From positions 1 to 31,348 of the forward strand of contig JAGDWE010000016.1 of assembly GCA_023255965.1 (NCBI GenBank): a DNA stretch of 31,348 nt. The letters are read 5' to 3'. Source of the DNA: Desulfurococcales archaeon. GTDB lineage: Archaea; Thermoproteota; Thermoprotei_A; Sulfolobales; NBVN01. The position numbers and the translations under genes were made by a program. This document shows, piece after piece, positions 22,988-30,990 of this stretch; the first letter of the stretch is position 1; every line of letters starts with the position of its first letter. Under the pieces are notes generated by a model that saw nothing but the letters and a program-made list of their open reading frames with translations, was not told the origin of the DNA and made no database searches.

Positions 22988-23515
22988 TTACATCACCTCC
23001 TCTGGATCCACCTTATATAACTTCTTAACGTAGTCCTTAGTAATTTCTTCAGCCCCCCTAGCATATAGCTTGTAATGGCTTCCAGGCCATTTATCAACTA
23101 ATATTAATGCATTAAACCCTAATGCCTTACATACCTTAACGCATTCCGGATCCCCCCCACATAGATCACATATAAGCACTGAGTCCTTCTGAGGTAAGAC
23201 CTTAGGTATCCTCCCCGGACATGCCTCAACGCACTTACCGCACTTAATGCACTTACCTTCATCCACCTTAACTGCTCCAGTAGATTCATCAACGTATAAC
23301 GCCTTAGTTGGGCAAGCATTAACGCATGGATAATCCGTACATTGAGCACATAGTATCGGTATGGTTATCCCTGGAACATACTCAAATACTCTAATCCTAG
23401 ATGCCTCAGGCCATATGATGCCCTCATGCCTTAAGGCACATGCAACTTCACAATACCTACAACCACTACATCTATCGTACTCCCTAAATATCCAGATGGG
23501 CAATATAACACCCAC
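22988..23515 (-). CDS. 4Fe-4S dicluster ferredoxin-type partner of the aldehyde oxidoreductase
   Basis: A 175-residue electron-transfer protein with cysteine clusters in the order 'CSGCRYCEVAC', 'CAQCTDYPCVNACP', 'CIKCGKCVEACP' and 'CDLCGGDPECVKVC', enough for four 4Fe-4S clusters as in the FdhB/DmsB-like ferredoxin subunits. Such genes commonly sit next to tungsten aldehyde oxidoreductases and probably accept the electrons from them. It ends one base before the ATT that I take as the oxidoreductase start, and its last codons carry that gene's Shine-Dalgarno. GTG 23515 is the outermost start; TTG 23503 has GGTG just before it and is a good alternative. Confidence 0.88.
   Translation of the reverse strand: MGVILPIWIFREYDRCSGCRYCEVACALRHEGIIWPEASRIRVFEYVPGITIPILCAQCTDYPCVNACPTKALYVDESTGAVKVDEGKCIKCGKCVEACPGRIPKVLPQKDSVLICDLCGGDPECVKVCKALGFNALILVDKWPGSHYKLYARGAEEITKDYVKKLYKVDPEEVM
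22993..23000 (-). promoter_or_regulatory. Perfect Shine-Dalgarno deciding the aor start
   Basis: On the minus strand GGAGGTGA lies six bases before ATT 22984-22986 and 30 bases before the first canonical start, GTG 22962. It overlaps the last codons of the upstream ferredoxin gene, so it cannot be excluded that its sequence is partly fixed by those codons (Glu-Glu-Val-Met), but the match and spacing are ideal. Confidence 0.65.
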
Positions 23516-23678
23516 ATATAACTCAAGCGCTGAAATATAAATTATTTTCTATATAGCTATAATTAAAACCAATTAATTAATTTCTAAATTAAGAATCACC
23601 ATTTATTTTAATACTCTAAGTAGGTGGAGCTAGTTGATCGCATATTGCTTACGACATAAAAATTTCATCTAGCACTGT

Positions 23679-23753
23679 TTAGTACCTCCAATAGTTACGT
23701 CTCAGTAACAACGTCACCATCATTAGAATTAAAATAACAGCAATAATTATAGT
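23679..23753 (-). pseudogene. Possible C-terminal membrane-anchor remnant
   Basis: On the minus strand the frame after the TAA at 23754-23756 encodes about 24 residues, 'TIIIAVILILMMVTLLLRRN' followed by 'YWRY' and a stop. A hydrophobic helix ending in paired arginines is typical of the tail of archaeal surface proteins and transporter binding proteins. It has no start, and the next sequence upstream is GC-rich transposon debris, so at best it is the end of a gene cut by that insertion. A/T-rich DNA can give such helices by chance. Confidence 0.25.
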
Positions 23754-23778
23754 TTATAGTACGGTATAATCGATTTAC

Positions 23779-24020
23779 CCGTTCGTCCCTACGCCTTCAT
23801 TTCGATCATTTTACGTCCGTCCATGATCAGGCGTAGGGGCTCCTGCCTCGTCCAGGGGGCTCTGGTACCCGTCGAGCCAGACGGCGCTGCTCCCATCGCC
23901 CCGCGGCTCTATGAACCGGAGCTTGTAGACCTCACGCTCCATTATCAACAACGAAACAGCCCTTTCAACTTACAGCTGAAGGTCTCGCCCTTTAAAGCGG
24001 GGAGGAAGTCAACCGAGTTC
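23779..24020 (+). mobile_element. Decayed IS200/IS605-type element (plus orientation)
   Basis: A GC-rich block inside an otherwise A/T-rich gene-free stretch (23516-24148). It holds a 10-bp inverted repeat (CCCTACGCCT at 23787-23796 and its complement at 23829-23838) and ends with a right-end module at 23983-24012 (GCCCTTTAAAGCGGGGAGGA), whose outer flank is AGTCAACC. A frame across it reads 'PVEPDGAAPIAPRLYEPE' and finally 'SPFKAGRKS', the kind of proline-rich tail found at the C-terminus of crenarchaeal TnpB proteins. No TnpB catalytic part remains. From 24021 to 24148 I see nothing. Confidence 0.5.
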
Positions 24021-24148
24021 TGCTGTGCTAAATTAAGGCATCAACTGGTAAATCATATGAAAACGTTCTTAAGTAAAATTAAATGGAAATTAAACTTTAT
24101 TTTTGGATTTTATTGAGGCCTTAATATTACCGATTAGTTTACCAGCAT

Positions 24149-25312
24149 TCACTTGCCATATACCTTAGATCTACCTAATAATGCCTTACGCATCAAGTTC
24201 TTGACGATCTCTTCACTCACAGGTGATGGATTATTGCTTATATTTCTCTTATAGCCCACGACATCGACTGCCATCGCGTCTAGTTCTTCTTCCTTAAATC
24301 CTACCTCAGCTACGCTATCTGGTATTCCTACGGCATCCATCAACTTACATAAGCTCTTAATGAATTCCTCAATGGATGATGCAGCAACTACCCTCAGTAA
24401 TACGTTTAATTTTCCTCCATCTAAATATTTCAGGTTGTACTCCAGCATGAAGGGCATCAATATAGCGTTAGCTAGCCCATGATGTACGTTATGGTGCGTG
24501 GTTAGATAGTAACCAGCTGCATGTATGATCGTGGTTCCTGCATCATTAATTGCCATACCACCCAACGTCGATGCTATATGTAACTTGGCCTTAGCTTCTT
24601 CATCACCTTCATAGGCGCTGATTAAGTACCTCATTATGTAGTCGATAGCGATTATTGCAACGCCATCTGATATGGGGGTCGAAGCCCTTGATGTGTATGC
24701 CTCAATAGCGTGGGATAATGCGTCTAAGGCCGTCCAAGCAAGTAACTTCTTTGGAATACTCCTGAGCACCTCAGGATCAACTATTGCTACCTTAGGTAGT
24801 ACTGCAGGCCCTGCCATGGTGTTCTTCCTCTTAGTACTTAAGTCGGTGATTATTGCATACCTAGTTACCTCAGCCCCTGTACCGCAGGTAGTTGATATAG
24901 CTATAACTGGTATAGTTGTTCCTTCAACTACCTTGGGGAAGAAGTAATCGCTAATCCTCCCCCCTAACGACAGCAGAACAGAGATCGCCTTACCAGCATC
25001 CATAGCACTACCGCCTCCAAATGCTACAATGGCATTTACCCCAGCCTCCTTAGCTATCCTAGCGCCTTTCTCGCACGTTTCGATGCTTGGGTTTTCCTCA
25101 ACTTCATTGAATAATATATAACTAATACCGAATGAGCTTAGGGACTTAGATATTATGTCTAAGTAGCCGGTGACCTCAAGTAAGTTACCTGTGGTTACTA
25201 AGAGGACTTTAGATCCACCCAACCTCTTAACCTCCTCACCAACCCTACCTACAGTACCCTTCCCAAATATGACCTTAGTAGGTAGGTAGTGTGTGAACTC
25301 CATCGTCGCCAC
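24149..25312 (-). CDS. Iron-dependent (group III) alcohol dehydrogenase
   Basis: NAD(P)-dependent oxidoreductase of the Fe-ADH family, 387 residues. The N-terminal 'YLPTKVIFGKGTVGRVGEEV' is family-typical, the dinucleotide motif is 'GGGSAMDAGKAI' (99-110), 'STTCGTGAEVT' follows, and the metal ligands are Asp197 and His201 in 'DALSHAIEAYTS', His264 in 'TTIIHAAGYYL', and His278 in 'HHNVHHGLANAILMPF'. The likely reaction is interconversion of a small alcohol and its aldehyde; with the aldehyde oxidoreductase gene nearby on the same strand it could draw on the same aldehyde pool. ATG 25303 three codons downstream is an alternative start. A TATA box lies at about 25344-25352. Confidence 0.92.
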   Translation of the reverse strand: MATMEFTHYLPTKVIFGKGTVGRVGEEVKRLGGSKVLLVTTGNLLEVTGYLDIISKSLSSFGISYILFNEVEENPSIETCEKGARIAKEAGVNAIVAFGGGSAMDAGKAISVLLSLGGRISDYFFPKVVEGTTIPVIAISTTCGTGAEVTRYAIITDLSTKRKNTMAGPAVLPKVAIVDPEVLRSIPKKLLAWTALDALSHAIEAYTSRASTPISDGVAIIAIDYIMRYLISAYEGDEEAKAKLHIASTLGGMAINDAGTTIIHAAGYYLTTHHNVHHGLANAILMPFMLEYNLKYLDGGKLNVLLRVVAASSIEEFIKSLCKLMDAVGIPDSVAEVGFKEEELDAMAVDVVGYKRNISNNPSPVSEEIVKNLMRKALLGRSKVYGK

Positions 25313-25343
25313 CGAGTATTATTATCCCCGTAAATTAATATAA

Positions 25344-25352
25344 GTATTTAAA
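25344..25352 (-). promoter_or_regulatory. TATA box for the Fe-alcohol dehydrogenase
   Basis: On the minus strand TTTAAATAC lies about 36 bases before ATG 25312, giving a short leader of about ten bases. Confidence 0.45.
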
Positions 25353-25458
25353 CATCATCGTCTGGATGGAGTTGAGTTATAAATGATGCCTACATATTAA
25401 CTGCTTACTAATGTTTAATTCTTAAATCACCTAACGTAACTTATGTTGGGCACGAATC

Positions 25459-26226
25459 ATGCTTAAATACGTGATTAGATTGATATCTGCTTCCTCAAAC
25501 GCCGGTAAAACATCGCTGGGCGCCAAATTAGTAAGCTACTTAGTAGGTAAAGGTTACGATGTAGGTGTTATCAAGCACTGCGCCCATGACGTGGAGCTAG
25601 AGGTTAAGGATACTTTAAGGTATTTAGAGGCAGGTGCCAAGCTAGTAGTAGCTAGCTCTAAAAAACTGTTAATAATCTATAATCAACTCGCCGTTGACGA
25701 TGTTAGGTATGTGCTGCGATACGTAGATAAGCCCATAGTCATTATCGAAGGATTTAAATCTCAGCCTATAGGAGATGCCATAGCTATAGTTCATAATATA
25801 GATGAATTCAATAGCGTGACGAGCATGGCAGAAGTGAGTGCTGTATTATCTGATGATATAGAGGTAGCCAGTGTAGCGTCTAGTAAGGGAATAATGGTAT
25901 TTAAAGCTAATGAGGTGGAGAGATTATGTGGGTGGGTAGAGAGTAGAGCTCTAGAATCAATAATTAATTTATTACCTAGAAGCGATTGTGGAGCGTGTGG
26001 CTATACATCATGTGCCACCTTCGCATATGCGTATCTAAAGAGGGAAGCTAATGAGTGCCCAGTAATATCTCAAGTTAAGTTATTAGTTAATGATGTAGCC
26101 ATACCATTAAATCCCTTCACTAAGAGGCTACTATCATCATTAATTAACGGATTGCTTAACTCACTAAAGGATGTACCCCAGAGAAGGGAAAAGATAATCA
26201 TCGAAATAACCTCCTCCCCGCTCTGA
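25459..26226 (+). CDS. MobB-like GTPase fused to a C-terminal Fe-S cluster domain
   Basis: Residues 1-165 match MobB, the P-loop partner of molybdenum/tungsten cofactor nucleotide attachment: Walker A in the form A11-SSNA-GKT18, 'VGVIKHCAHDVELEVKDTLR' (the KHxxH/D region), and 'KPIVIIEGFKSQPI' (Walker B-like EG.K). Residues 175-205 carry 'DCGACGYTSC' with Cys177, Cys180, Cys185 and Cys200, a 4Fe-4S motif of the type seen in corrinoid Fe-S proteins and putative Fe-S domains. A tail of about 55 residues follows. The last five residues, 'TSSPL', and the stop TGA are encoded by the right-end module of a transposon remnant (26208-26235), so the native end of the protein has probably been replaced. 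The partner MoeA is at 16642. Confidence 0.82.
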   Translation: MLKYVIRLISASSNAGKTSLGAKLVSYLVGKGYDVGVIKHCAHDVELEVKDTLRYLEAGAKLVVASSKKLLIIYNQLAVDDVRYVLRYVDKPIVIIEGFKSQPIGDAIAIVHNIDEFNSVTSMAEVSAVLSDDIEVASVASSKGIMVFKANEVERLCGWVESRALESIINLLPRSDCGACGYTSCATFAYAYLKREANECPVISQVKLLVNDVAIPLNPFTKRLLSSLINGLLNSLKDVPQRREKIIIEITSSPL

Positions 26227-26500
26227 GAATTGCGGAGGACACCTCCCATCCATCCACACATGCATCCTCCATCTGAGGGGTAGTCAACGGGTCGGAGATC
26301 CTCCTATAGCATCTAATCAGAATTGGGCGATTCACTGAGCCCTCAGGCCTTATGAATGACTTCGTCAGAGACCCGATGAAGGCTGTGAACGTAGTTATAC
26401 ATGAAGCCCCTAGAGTCATTGCCCAAGTTCTTAATGCCTTCCAGAAACACCTCCATTTTTCATAATGTCCTATACTGCTTGATATCGACGTCTTTAGCTC
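26205..26500 (-). mobile_element. Decayed IS200/IS605-type element at the 3' end of the mobB-like gene
   Basis: Read on the minus strand, the right-end module at 26208-26225 (AGAGCGGGGAGGAGGTT) is preceded by about 95 bases that align with the element at 30991-31090: both have GGAGGATC, a CCCG/GAC/ACCC stretch, CAGATGG-GGATGCA, then GATGGGA. In one frame this gives 'DYPSDGGC', matching 'DNPADGGC' of the other copy. Farther upstream (26300-26460) a frame reads 'KNLGNDSRGFMYNYVHSL', which may or may not come from TnpB. No zinc ribbon is readable. The gene-free stretch runs from 26227 to 26810; beyond 26500 I see only the inverted repeat at 26598-26641. Confidence 0.5.
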
Positions 26501-26597
26501 TTTTTAATGCAAAGCTGAAGCATGTAAACTAATGAATTCGTTGAAACTTCCACAGCGGGCTTGGTAAGGGTTGTAAGAGGAGGGAGCCTATGAGGCC

Positions 26598-26641
26598 GCT
26601 GACCCGCCTGAGGGAGGCAGGCACTCGAAGGGCGGGTCAGC
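26598..26641 (+). repeat. 11-bp perfect inverted repeat
   Basis: GCTGACCCGCC (26598-26608) and GGCGGGTCAGC (26631-26641) pair perfectly around a 22-base loop, which itself contains GCCTGAGGGAGGC. The stem is strong and unlike the right-end modules. It lies about 170 bases downstream of the tRNA-Ser gene on that gene's strand. Confidence 0.5.
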
Positions 26642-26810
26642 AGGCAAGATAGGGGGTGATGAGGCGGGCAGCAATATCAATCAACACAAGCCGCTATGAG
26701 TCCAGAACCCCAATGTGGAGGTACTAAGGGATGCAACTAGCTAGCTCGGCATAAACTCGCCTAAAAGTTCATGGAGTTCATATAGAGTTGCAAACTGCAT
26801 GAAGCGTTAG

Positions 26811-26895
26811 CGCCGGGGGCGGGATTTGAACCCGCGCGGGGTACACCCCCACCGGCTTAGCAGGCCGGCGCCCTACCGAGCTAGGCGACCCCGGC
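26811..26895 (-). tRNA. tRNA-Ser (anticodon GCT)
   Basis: On the minus strand the acceptor stem GCCGGGG pairs with CCCCGGC with discriminator G. The anticodon stem GCCGGC/GCCGGT closes the loop CT-GCT-AA, giving anticodon GCT (serine AGC/AGU codons). A long variable arm (GGGG/CCCC) marks a class II tRNA as expected for serine, and the T arm GCGGG-TTCAAAT-CCCGC is canonical. No intron interrupts it and CCA is not encoded. The high GC of the stems fits a hyperthermophile. A TATA-like CCTATAAAG lies about 25-35 bases upstream (about 26918-26926). Confidence 0.96.
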
Positions 26896-26958
26896 TCTCC
26901 CTAATTATCTGACTTTATAGGTTTAAAAATTCTAACTGATCAGTGTTTGATGTAGGTT

Positions 26959-27225
26959 TCATCGTTTCGGATCTTCGCAACTTGATGACAGCCCTGAGTA
27001 CCTCTTTATGTATAGTCCCTCATCGCTTATGATTACCTTTATTGCTTTTTGGGGGCATAATACTTCACATGCTTTGCAGCATATGCAGTTCTCATTATGG
27101 ATCACCATCTTGTTATTCACTTCTTCATATACATATGTTGGGCATAGGTTAATGCATAACCTGCATAGGTTGCATTTACTAGCATCTAACGTGATTGCTG
27201 CCTTAGGCCTGCCCACGTGCTCCAT
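26959..27225 (-). CDS. 2x[4Fe-4S] ferredoxin
   Basis: An 88-residue bacterial-type ferredoxin with two complete cluster motifs, 'CNLCRLCINLCP' and 'CICCKACEVLCP', each C-x2-C-x2-C-x3-CP. The short N-terminal strand 'KAAITLDASKC' and the hydrophobic C-terminal strand 'AIKVIISDEGLYIKRYSG' are usual. It resembles the delta-type ferredoxin subunit or stand-alone ferredoxins that accept electrons from 2-oxoacid or aldehyde oxidoreductases. Its own partner is not adjacent: the next gene is tRNA-Ser on one side and PolB, divergently transcribed from a 61-base gap, on the other. Confidence 0.9.
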   Translation of the reverse strand: MEHVGRPKAAITLDASKCNLCRLCINLCPTYVYEEVNNKMVIHNENCICCKACEVLCPQKAIKVIISDEGLYIKRYSGLSSSCEDPKR

Positions 27226-27286
27226 GACTGATACCTAACGATTAGCGTTTTAATTTTTAGTAACACACAGAATTATTAGGGGCTTA

Positions 27287-29671
27287 GTGATTTTAAGGTT
27301 TTACGTGCTTGACGTAAGCTATGAGGTAGTTGGTAGGGAGCCTCATATACTTATATGGGCTATAAGCGAGGATGGCGAAAGAATAGTTATTAGGGATAAG
27401 AACTTCAGGCCCTACTTCTACGTAATACCCAGCAATGAAGGCGAGTTAAGTAGGTTACTAAGTGAGGTTAGGAGGTTGAGCAACGTTAGATCACCTATAA
27501 TTAATGCTGAAGTAGTTAATAAGAGGTTCTTTGGAAGACCCATTAAAGTAATTAAGGTGACTACCGTCATACCAGAGGCTGTTAGGGAGTATAGAGAGGC
27601 CATTAAGAAGTTGAAGGGAGTTGCTGACGTTGTTGAGGCGGACATAAGATTCTCCATGAGGTACATAATTGATAGAGATCTAACGCCATGTAGTTGGTTT
27701 GAAGCTGAGGTCGCTGAGATGCGCAAACGCCCATCACTAAGGGTCTCTAAGGAGTACGAGTTGGTGGGCAATGTAAAGCCTCTTCAAATACATAAGCCCC
27801 CAGACATAAGAGTGCTCGCATTCGATATAGAAGTTTACAACCCTAGAGGTACTCCAAAGCCTGAGAGGGATCCGGTGATTATAATATCGTTAATGAATAG
27901 TGAAGGGGATTTAAATGTAATTAAGGCGTCTGGAAACGAGTTCAGAAGCGATGCTAAGTTAATTAGCGATTTCATAAACTACATACATACCTACGACCCC
28001 GATGTAATAGTTGGGTACAACTCGAATGGCTTTGACTGGCCATACCTACTTGAAAGATCTAAAATACACGGCATACAACTAGATGTAGGTAGAGTCGTCG
28101 GGGGCGTTCCACGGACATCAGTCTACGGACACATATCAATACCTGGCAGATTAAACGTTGATCTATATGACCTAGCTGAGGAGATAAGCGAAGTTAAGAT
28201 CAAGTCATTAGACGTCGTAGCTGAGTACTTAGGGGTTATGAAAAGAATTGAGAGGGTATTAATACCTTGGTACGAGATATATAGGTACTGGGACGACCCT
28301 AGTAGGAGGGAACTACTTATTAAGTATTCATTAGATGACGTTAAATCAACTAAGGGTATAGCAGATAAGATACTACCATTCGCCATGCAGTTATCGAGCC
28401 TTACGGGCCTGCCCCTAGATCAAGTTGGTGCAGCGTCTGTTGGATTCAGGCTTGAATGGTATTTAATGAGGGCTGCATTCAAATATAACGAGTTAATACC
28501 TAATAGGGTTGAGAGACCCTACGAACCATATAAGGGAGCAATAGTCCTAGAGCCCGTTAAGGGGGTACATGAAAATATAGCTGTACTCGACTTCACTTCA
28601 ATGTATCCAAGCATAATGATCAAGTACAACATAGGCCCTGACACGTACGTCGATGATGAGTGCGATGACCAATCATGCCACGTAATACCTGAATTAGGAT
28701 ATAAATTCAGGAAAGAGCCGCCCGGCTTCTATAAGTCGGTGCTCGAAACGTTAATCTCGATGAGGAAGTCCATTAGAGATGCCATGAGGTCCCTGAACCC
28801 TGACTCCGTAGAGTATAAGATACTTGATGAGAGACAAAAGGCGCTTAAGATACTTGCTAACGCATCGTATGGGTATATGGGTTGGGTAGGTGCAAGATGG
28901 TACTTTAGATATGGTGCAGAGGCAGTCACCGCCTTAGGTAGGGAAACGATAAGCAAGGCTATAGGACTGGCTAGGAAGTTAGGTATTAGGGTCATCTACG
29001 GGGATACTGACTCATTATTCGTTGAGTACTGCCCTAAAGTAGATGAATTCATTAAGCTAGTTATGGATGAATTAGGCCTTGAGATCAAGGTCGATAAGAT
29101 ATATAGAAGGGTCTTCTTCACAGAAGCTAAGAAGAGGTATATAGGCTTAACGCTAAATAACACTGTGGATATAGTGGGCTTTGAGGCAGTAAGAGGTGAC
29201 TGGGCTGAGATAGCTAAGGAGGTCCAGGAGTCGGTAGCATATACCGTCCTTACTGAAGGTAAAGTAACTAGGGCTATTGAGTTAGTTAATAACGTCGTGA
29301 AGGACCTCAAGGAAGGTAGGATATCGCTGGACAAGCTAGTGATATGGAAGACTATAACTAAGCCACTTGATGAGTATGAGGTTAGTGCACCGCACGTCAG
29401 TGCTGCTAAGAGGTTAATTGAATTGGGCGGTAAAGTGGATGTAGGCGATAAGATAGGCTACGTAGTAGTTAAGGGTAGCGGGCCTATATCATCTAGGGCT
29501 TACCCCTACATTGTAGTTAGGATAGAGGACGTTGACGTCGATTACTACATAGATCACCAGATAATACCGGCTGCATTAAGGATCTTAGAGTACTTCGGGG
29601 TCACTGAGAAGCAGTTAAGGACTAGTAGTAAGACCACTAAAACGCTATTTGACTTCGGTAAGAGGGGTTAA
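27287..29671 (+). CDS. polB: Family B DNA polymerase with 3'-5' proofreading exonuclease
   Basis: A 794-residue replicative or repair polymerase. Proofreading is intact: ExoI 'AFDIEVYNP' (Asp180, Glu182), ExoII 'YNSNGFDWPYL' and ExoIII 'YSLDDVKST'. The polymerase motifs are A 'VLDFTSMYPSIM' (Asp435), B 'KALKILANASYGYMG' and C 'VIYGDTDSLF' (Asp573, Asp575). The N-terminal domain has the archaeal 'FRPYFYVIPS' strand. No intein interrupts it; motifs A, B and C, the common intein sites, are uninterrupted. Crenarchaea carry several PolB paralogs, and I cannot decide which this is. GTG 27287 is the start; the protein then begins at the normal position. Its stop shares TTAA with the stop of the convergent primase gene. 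Confidence 0.95.
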   Translation: MILRFYVLDVSYEVVGREPHILIWAISEDGERIVIRDKNFRPYFYVIPSNEGELSRLLSEVRRLSNVRSPIINAEVVNKRFFGRPIKVIKVTTVIPEAVREYREAIKKLKGVADVVEADIRFSMRYIIDRDLTPCSWFEAEVAEMRKRPSLRVSKEYELVGNVKPLQIHKPPDIRVLAFDIEVYNPRGTPKPERDPVIIISLMNSEGDLNVIKASGNEFRSDAKLISDFINYIHTYDPDVIVGYNSNGFDWPYLLERSKIHGIQLDVGRVVGGVPRTSVYGHISIPGRLNVDLYDLAEEISEVKIKSLDVVAEYLGVMKRIERVLIPWYEIYRYWDDPSRRELLIKYSLDDVKSTKGIADKILPFAMQLSSLTGLPLDQVGAASVGFRLEWYLMRAAFKYNELIPNRVERPYEPYKGAIVLEPVKGVHENIAVLDFTSMYPSIMIKYNIGPDTYVDDECDDQSCHVIPELGYKFRKEPPGFYKSVLETLISMRKSIRDAMRSLNPDSVEYKILDERQKALKILANASYGYMGWVGARWYFRYGAEAVTALGRETISKAIGLARKLGIRVIYGDTDSLFVEYCPKVDEFIKLVMDELGLEIKVDKIYRRVFFTEAKKRYIGLTLNNTVDIVGFEAVRGDWAEIAKEVQESVAYTVLTEGKVTRAIELVNNVVKDLKEGRISLDKLVIWKTITKPLDEYEVSAPHVSAAKRLIELGGKVDVGDKIGYVVVKGSGPISSRAYPYIVVRIEDVDVDYYIDHQIIPAALRILEYFGVTEKQLRTSSKTTKTLFDFGKRG

Positions 29672-30894
29672 TGAAGCATCTCCTCAGAACTTAATATAAC
29701 TACGTCGGTCGGCTTCTTAGATATGACGCCGACCCTCGAACCTATCAATAACTTAACTCCCTTAACTGAGGCTGCATCAACTAGCCTCTGAGTTATTATT
29801 CCGTCCATGACCACAGCATATACGTTCTTATCAGTCTTAACCAAATAGTCAACTAAGTCCCTAACAGGCACCCTATCTAATTGGTTCCAGTTAGCGTCAT
29901 ATATTACTGATTCTAAGGTGCCGCTTAACTTCTTAAACTCCTCAATAACTGCCTGCGGCAACTGATATGTTGCTACGGCCTCTACCTCAGGCATTACTGT
30001 CTCACTTGCAGATGCTGCTTGAGTAGCCGGTGTAGGGGGTTGAGGCGCTTCAACCTTCTCAACAACCTCAGCCTTCCTCTCAAGTTGCTGTAGATATGTT
30101 TGAACCGGTACCATGTTCTTTAAGGCCTTAGCTATCTCCTTACCAGTTAGTTCCTCAACCTCCTTACCAGGAGGTGCCCTAGCAACGTAGTCGATATCAG
30201 CGACTCTGATCAGTTCCTTAAGTATTAAGTCCCCTGCATGATCGCCATCAACGAACGCTATCACCGTCTTCTGCTTGGATAAGTTAATTATCGTCTCGGG
30301 TATTTTACCCTTAGCCCCCTCTAGAGCTATAACGTTCCTATAACCGTAGCGAAGCAGGTTAACTACATCGGCTCTACCCTCAACAACTATTATCGTATCA
30401 GACCTATCTATATCCGGGCCTGCTGGCAGTTTCTCAGGACCGTAGTAAACTACTTCAGAAGTCTTTACGGATGAAATTATATCATTAAGTACTTCCTTAA
30501 TATCCACGGGCCTCTCCTTAAGCCATTGTTGGAGGATTTCCTTAGCCCTCTCCGTAACCTTCTTTAACTTCTCATATCTAACGTCAACTATATTAATCAC
30601 CTGCAACTTCGCATTATATGGACCTACCTTATCAACTAGCTCAATCATTGCTGCAACTAAGGCCGTCTCAGCTTGATCTAAGTTAGAAGGTATTAATACC
30701 TCACCCACAGTCTTACCCCCTTGCTGCCTAACATCAACTATGATCCTTCCAATCCTTCCCTTATCCTGTAAGTCCCTTAAATCATACTCGCTACCGAATA
30801 ATCCTTCGGTTTGACCGAATATAGCGCCGATTATGTCGGGCTTATCTACATTACCATCCACCTCAATCCTGGCCCTAATCAAGTACTTCATCAT
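29668..30894 (-). CDS. dnaG: DnaG-type primase, archaeal (exosome-associated) form
   Basis: A 408-residue archaeal DnaG. The N-terminal 'YLIRARIEVDGNVDKPDIIG' and 'QTEGLFGSEYDLRDLQDKGR' are diagnostic of the archaeal group. The TOPRIM domain follows with 'TIIVVEGRADVVNLLRYG' (Glu), 'VIAFVDGDHAGDLILKEL' (DxD) and 'VARAPPGKEVEEL'. A linker rich in Ala, Pro, Glu and Thr (about 270-320) precedes a C-terminal alpha/beta domain. In archaea this protein is mostly found with the RNA exosome as a poly(A)-binding subunit, with primase activity shown in some species. It lacks the bacterial zinc-binding N-domain. There is ATG in two adjacent codons at the start. Confidence 0.95.
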   Translation of the reverse strand: MMKYLIRARIEVDGNVDKPDIIGAIFGQTEGLFGSEYDLRDLQDKGRIGRIIVDVRQQGGKTVGEVLIPSNLDQAETALVAAMIELVDKVGPYNAKLQVINIVDVRYEKLKKVTERAKEILQQWLKERPVDIKEVLNDIISSVKTSEVVYYGPEKLPAGPDIDRSDTIIVVEGRADVVNLLRYGYRNVIALEGAKGKIPETIINLSKQKTVIAFVDGDHAGDLILKELIRVADIDYVARAPPGKEVEELTGKEIAKALKNMVPVQTYLQQLERKAEVVEKVEAPQPPTPATQAASASETVMPEVEAVATYQLPQAVIEEFKKLSGTLESVIYDANWNQLDRVPVRDLVDYLVKTDKNVYAVVMDGIITQRLVDAASVKGVKLLIGSRVGVISKKPTDVVILSSEEMLH

Positions 30895-30990
30895 TAATCA
30901 CCCGTAATGAGTTTCCCTTAACTAGTTAATTAAAGGGTAAATAAGTTATTAAAGAATAATGAGCTGAAATCTCCTCAACCTATTATTAGA

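Noticed and set aside
43..23791. A 13-base match between 43-55 (TAGGGACGAACGG) and the complement of 23779-23791, both next to broken genes
   Set aside because: In 31 kb compared on both strands more than ten 13-base matches are expected by chance, and the flanks do not extend the similarity, so I do not call it an attachment site or target duplication.
23823..24116. A 97-codon frame in the element at 23779-24020
   Set aside because: Its only sensible part is the proline-rich tail and right-end module of a dead TnpB element; the last 30 codons are A/T-rich flank.
26198..26419. A 73-codon minus-strand frame overlapping the end of the mobB-like gene
   Set aside because: It reads through the transposon right end and has no clear start; better explained as element debris.
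26655..26690. GTGATGA at 26655 as the C box of a C/D-box RNA
   Set aside because: No CTGA D box or C'/D' pair at proper spacing follows it; the same holds for TGATG sequences near 10227 and 25384.
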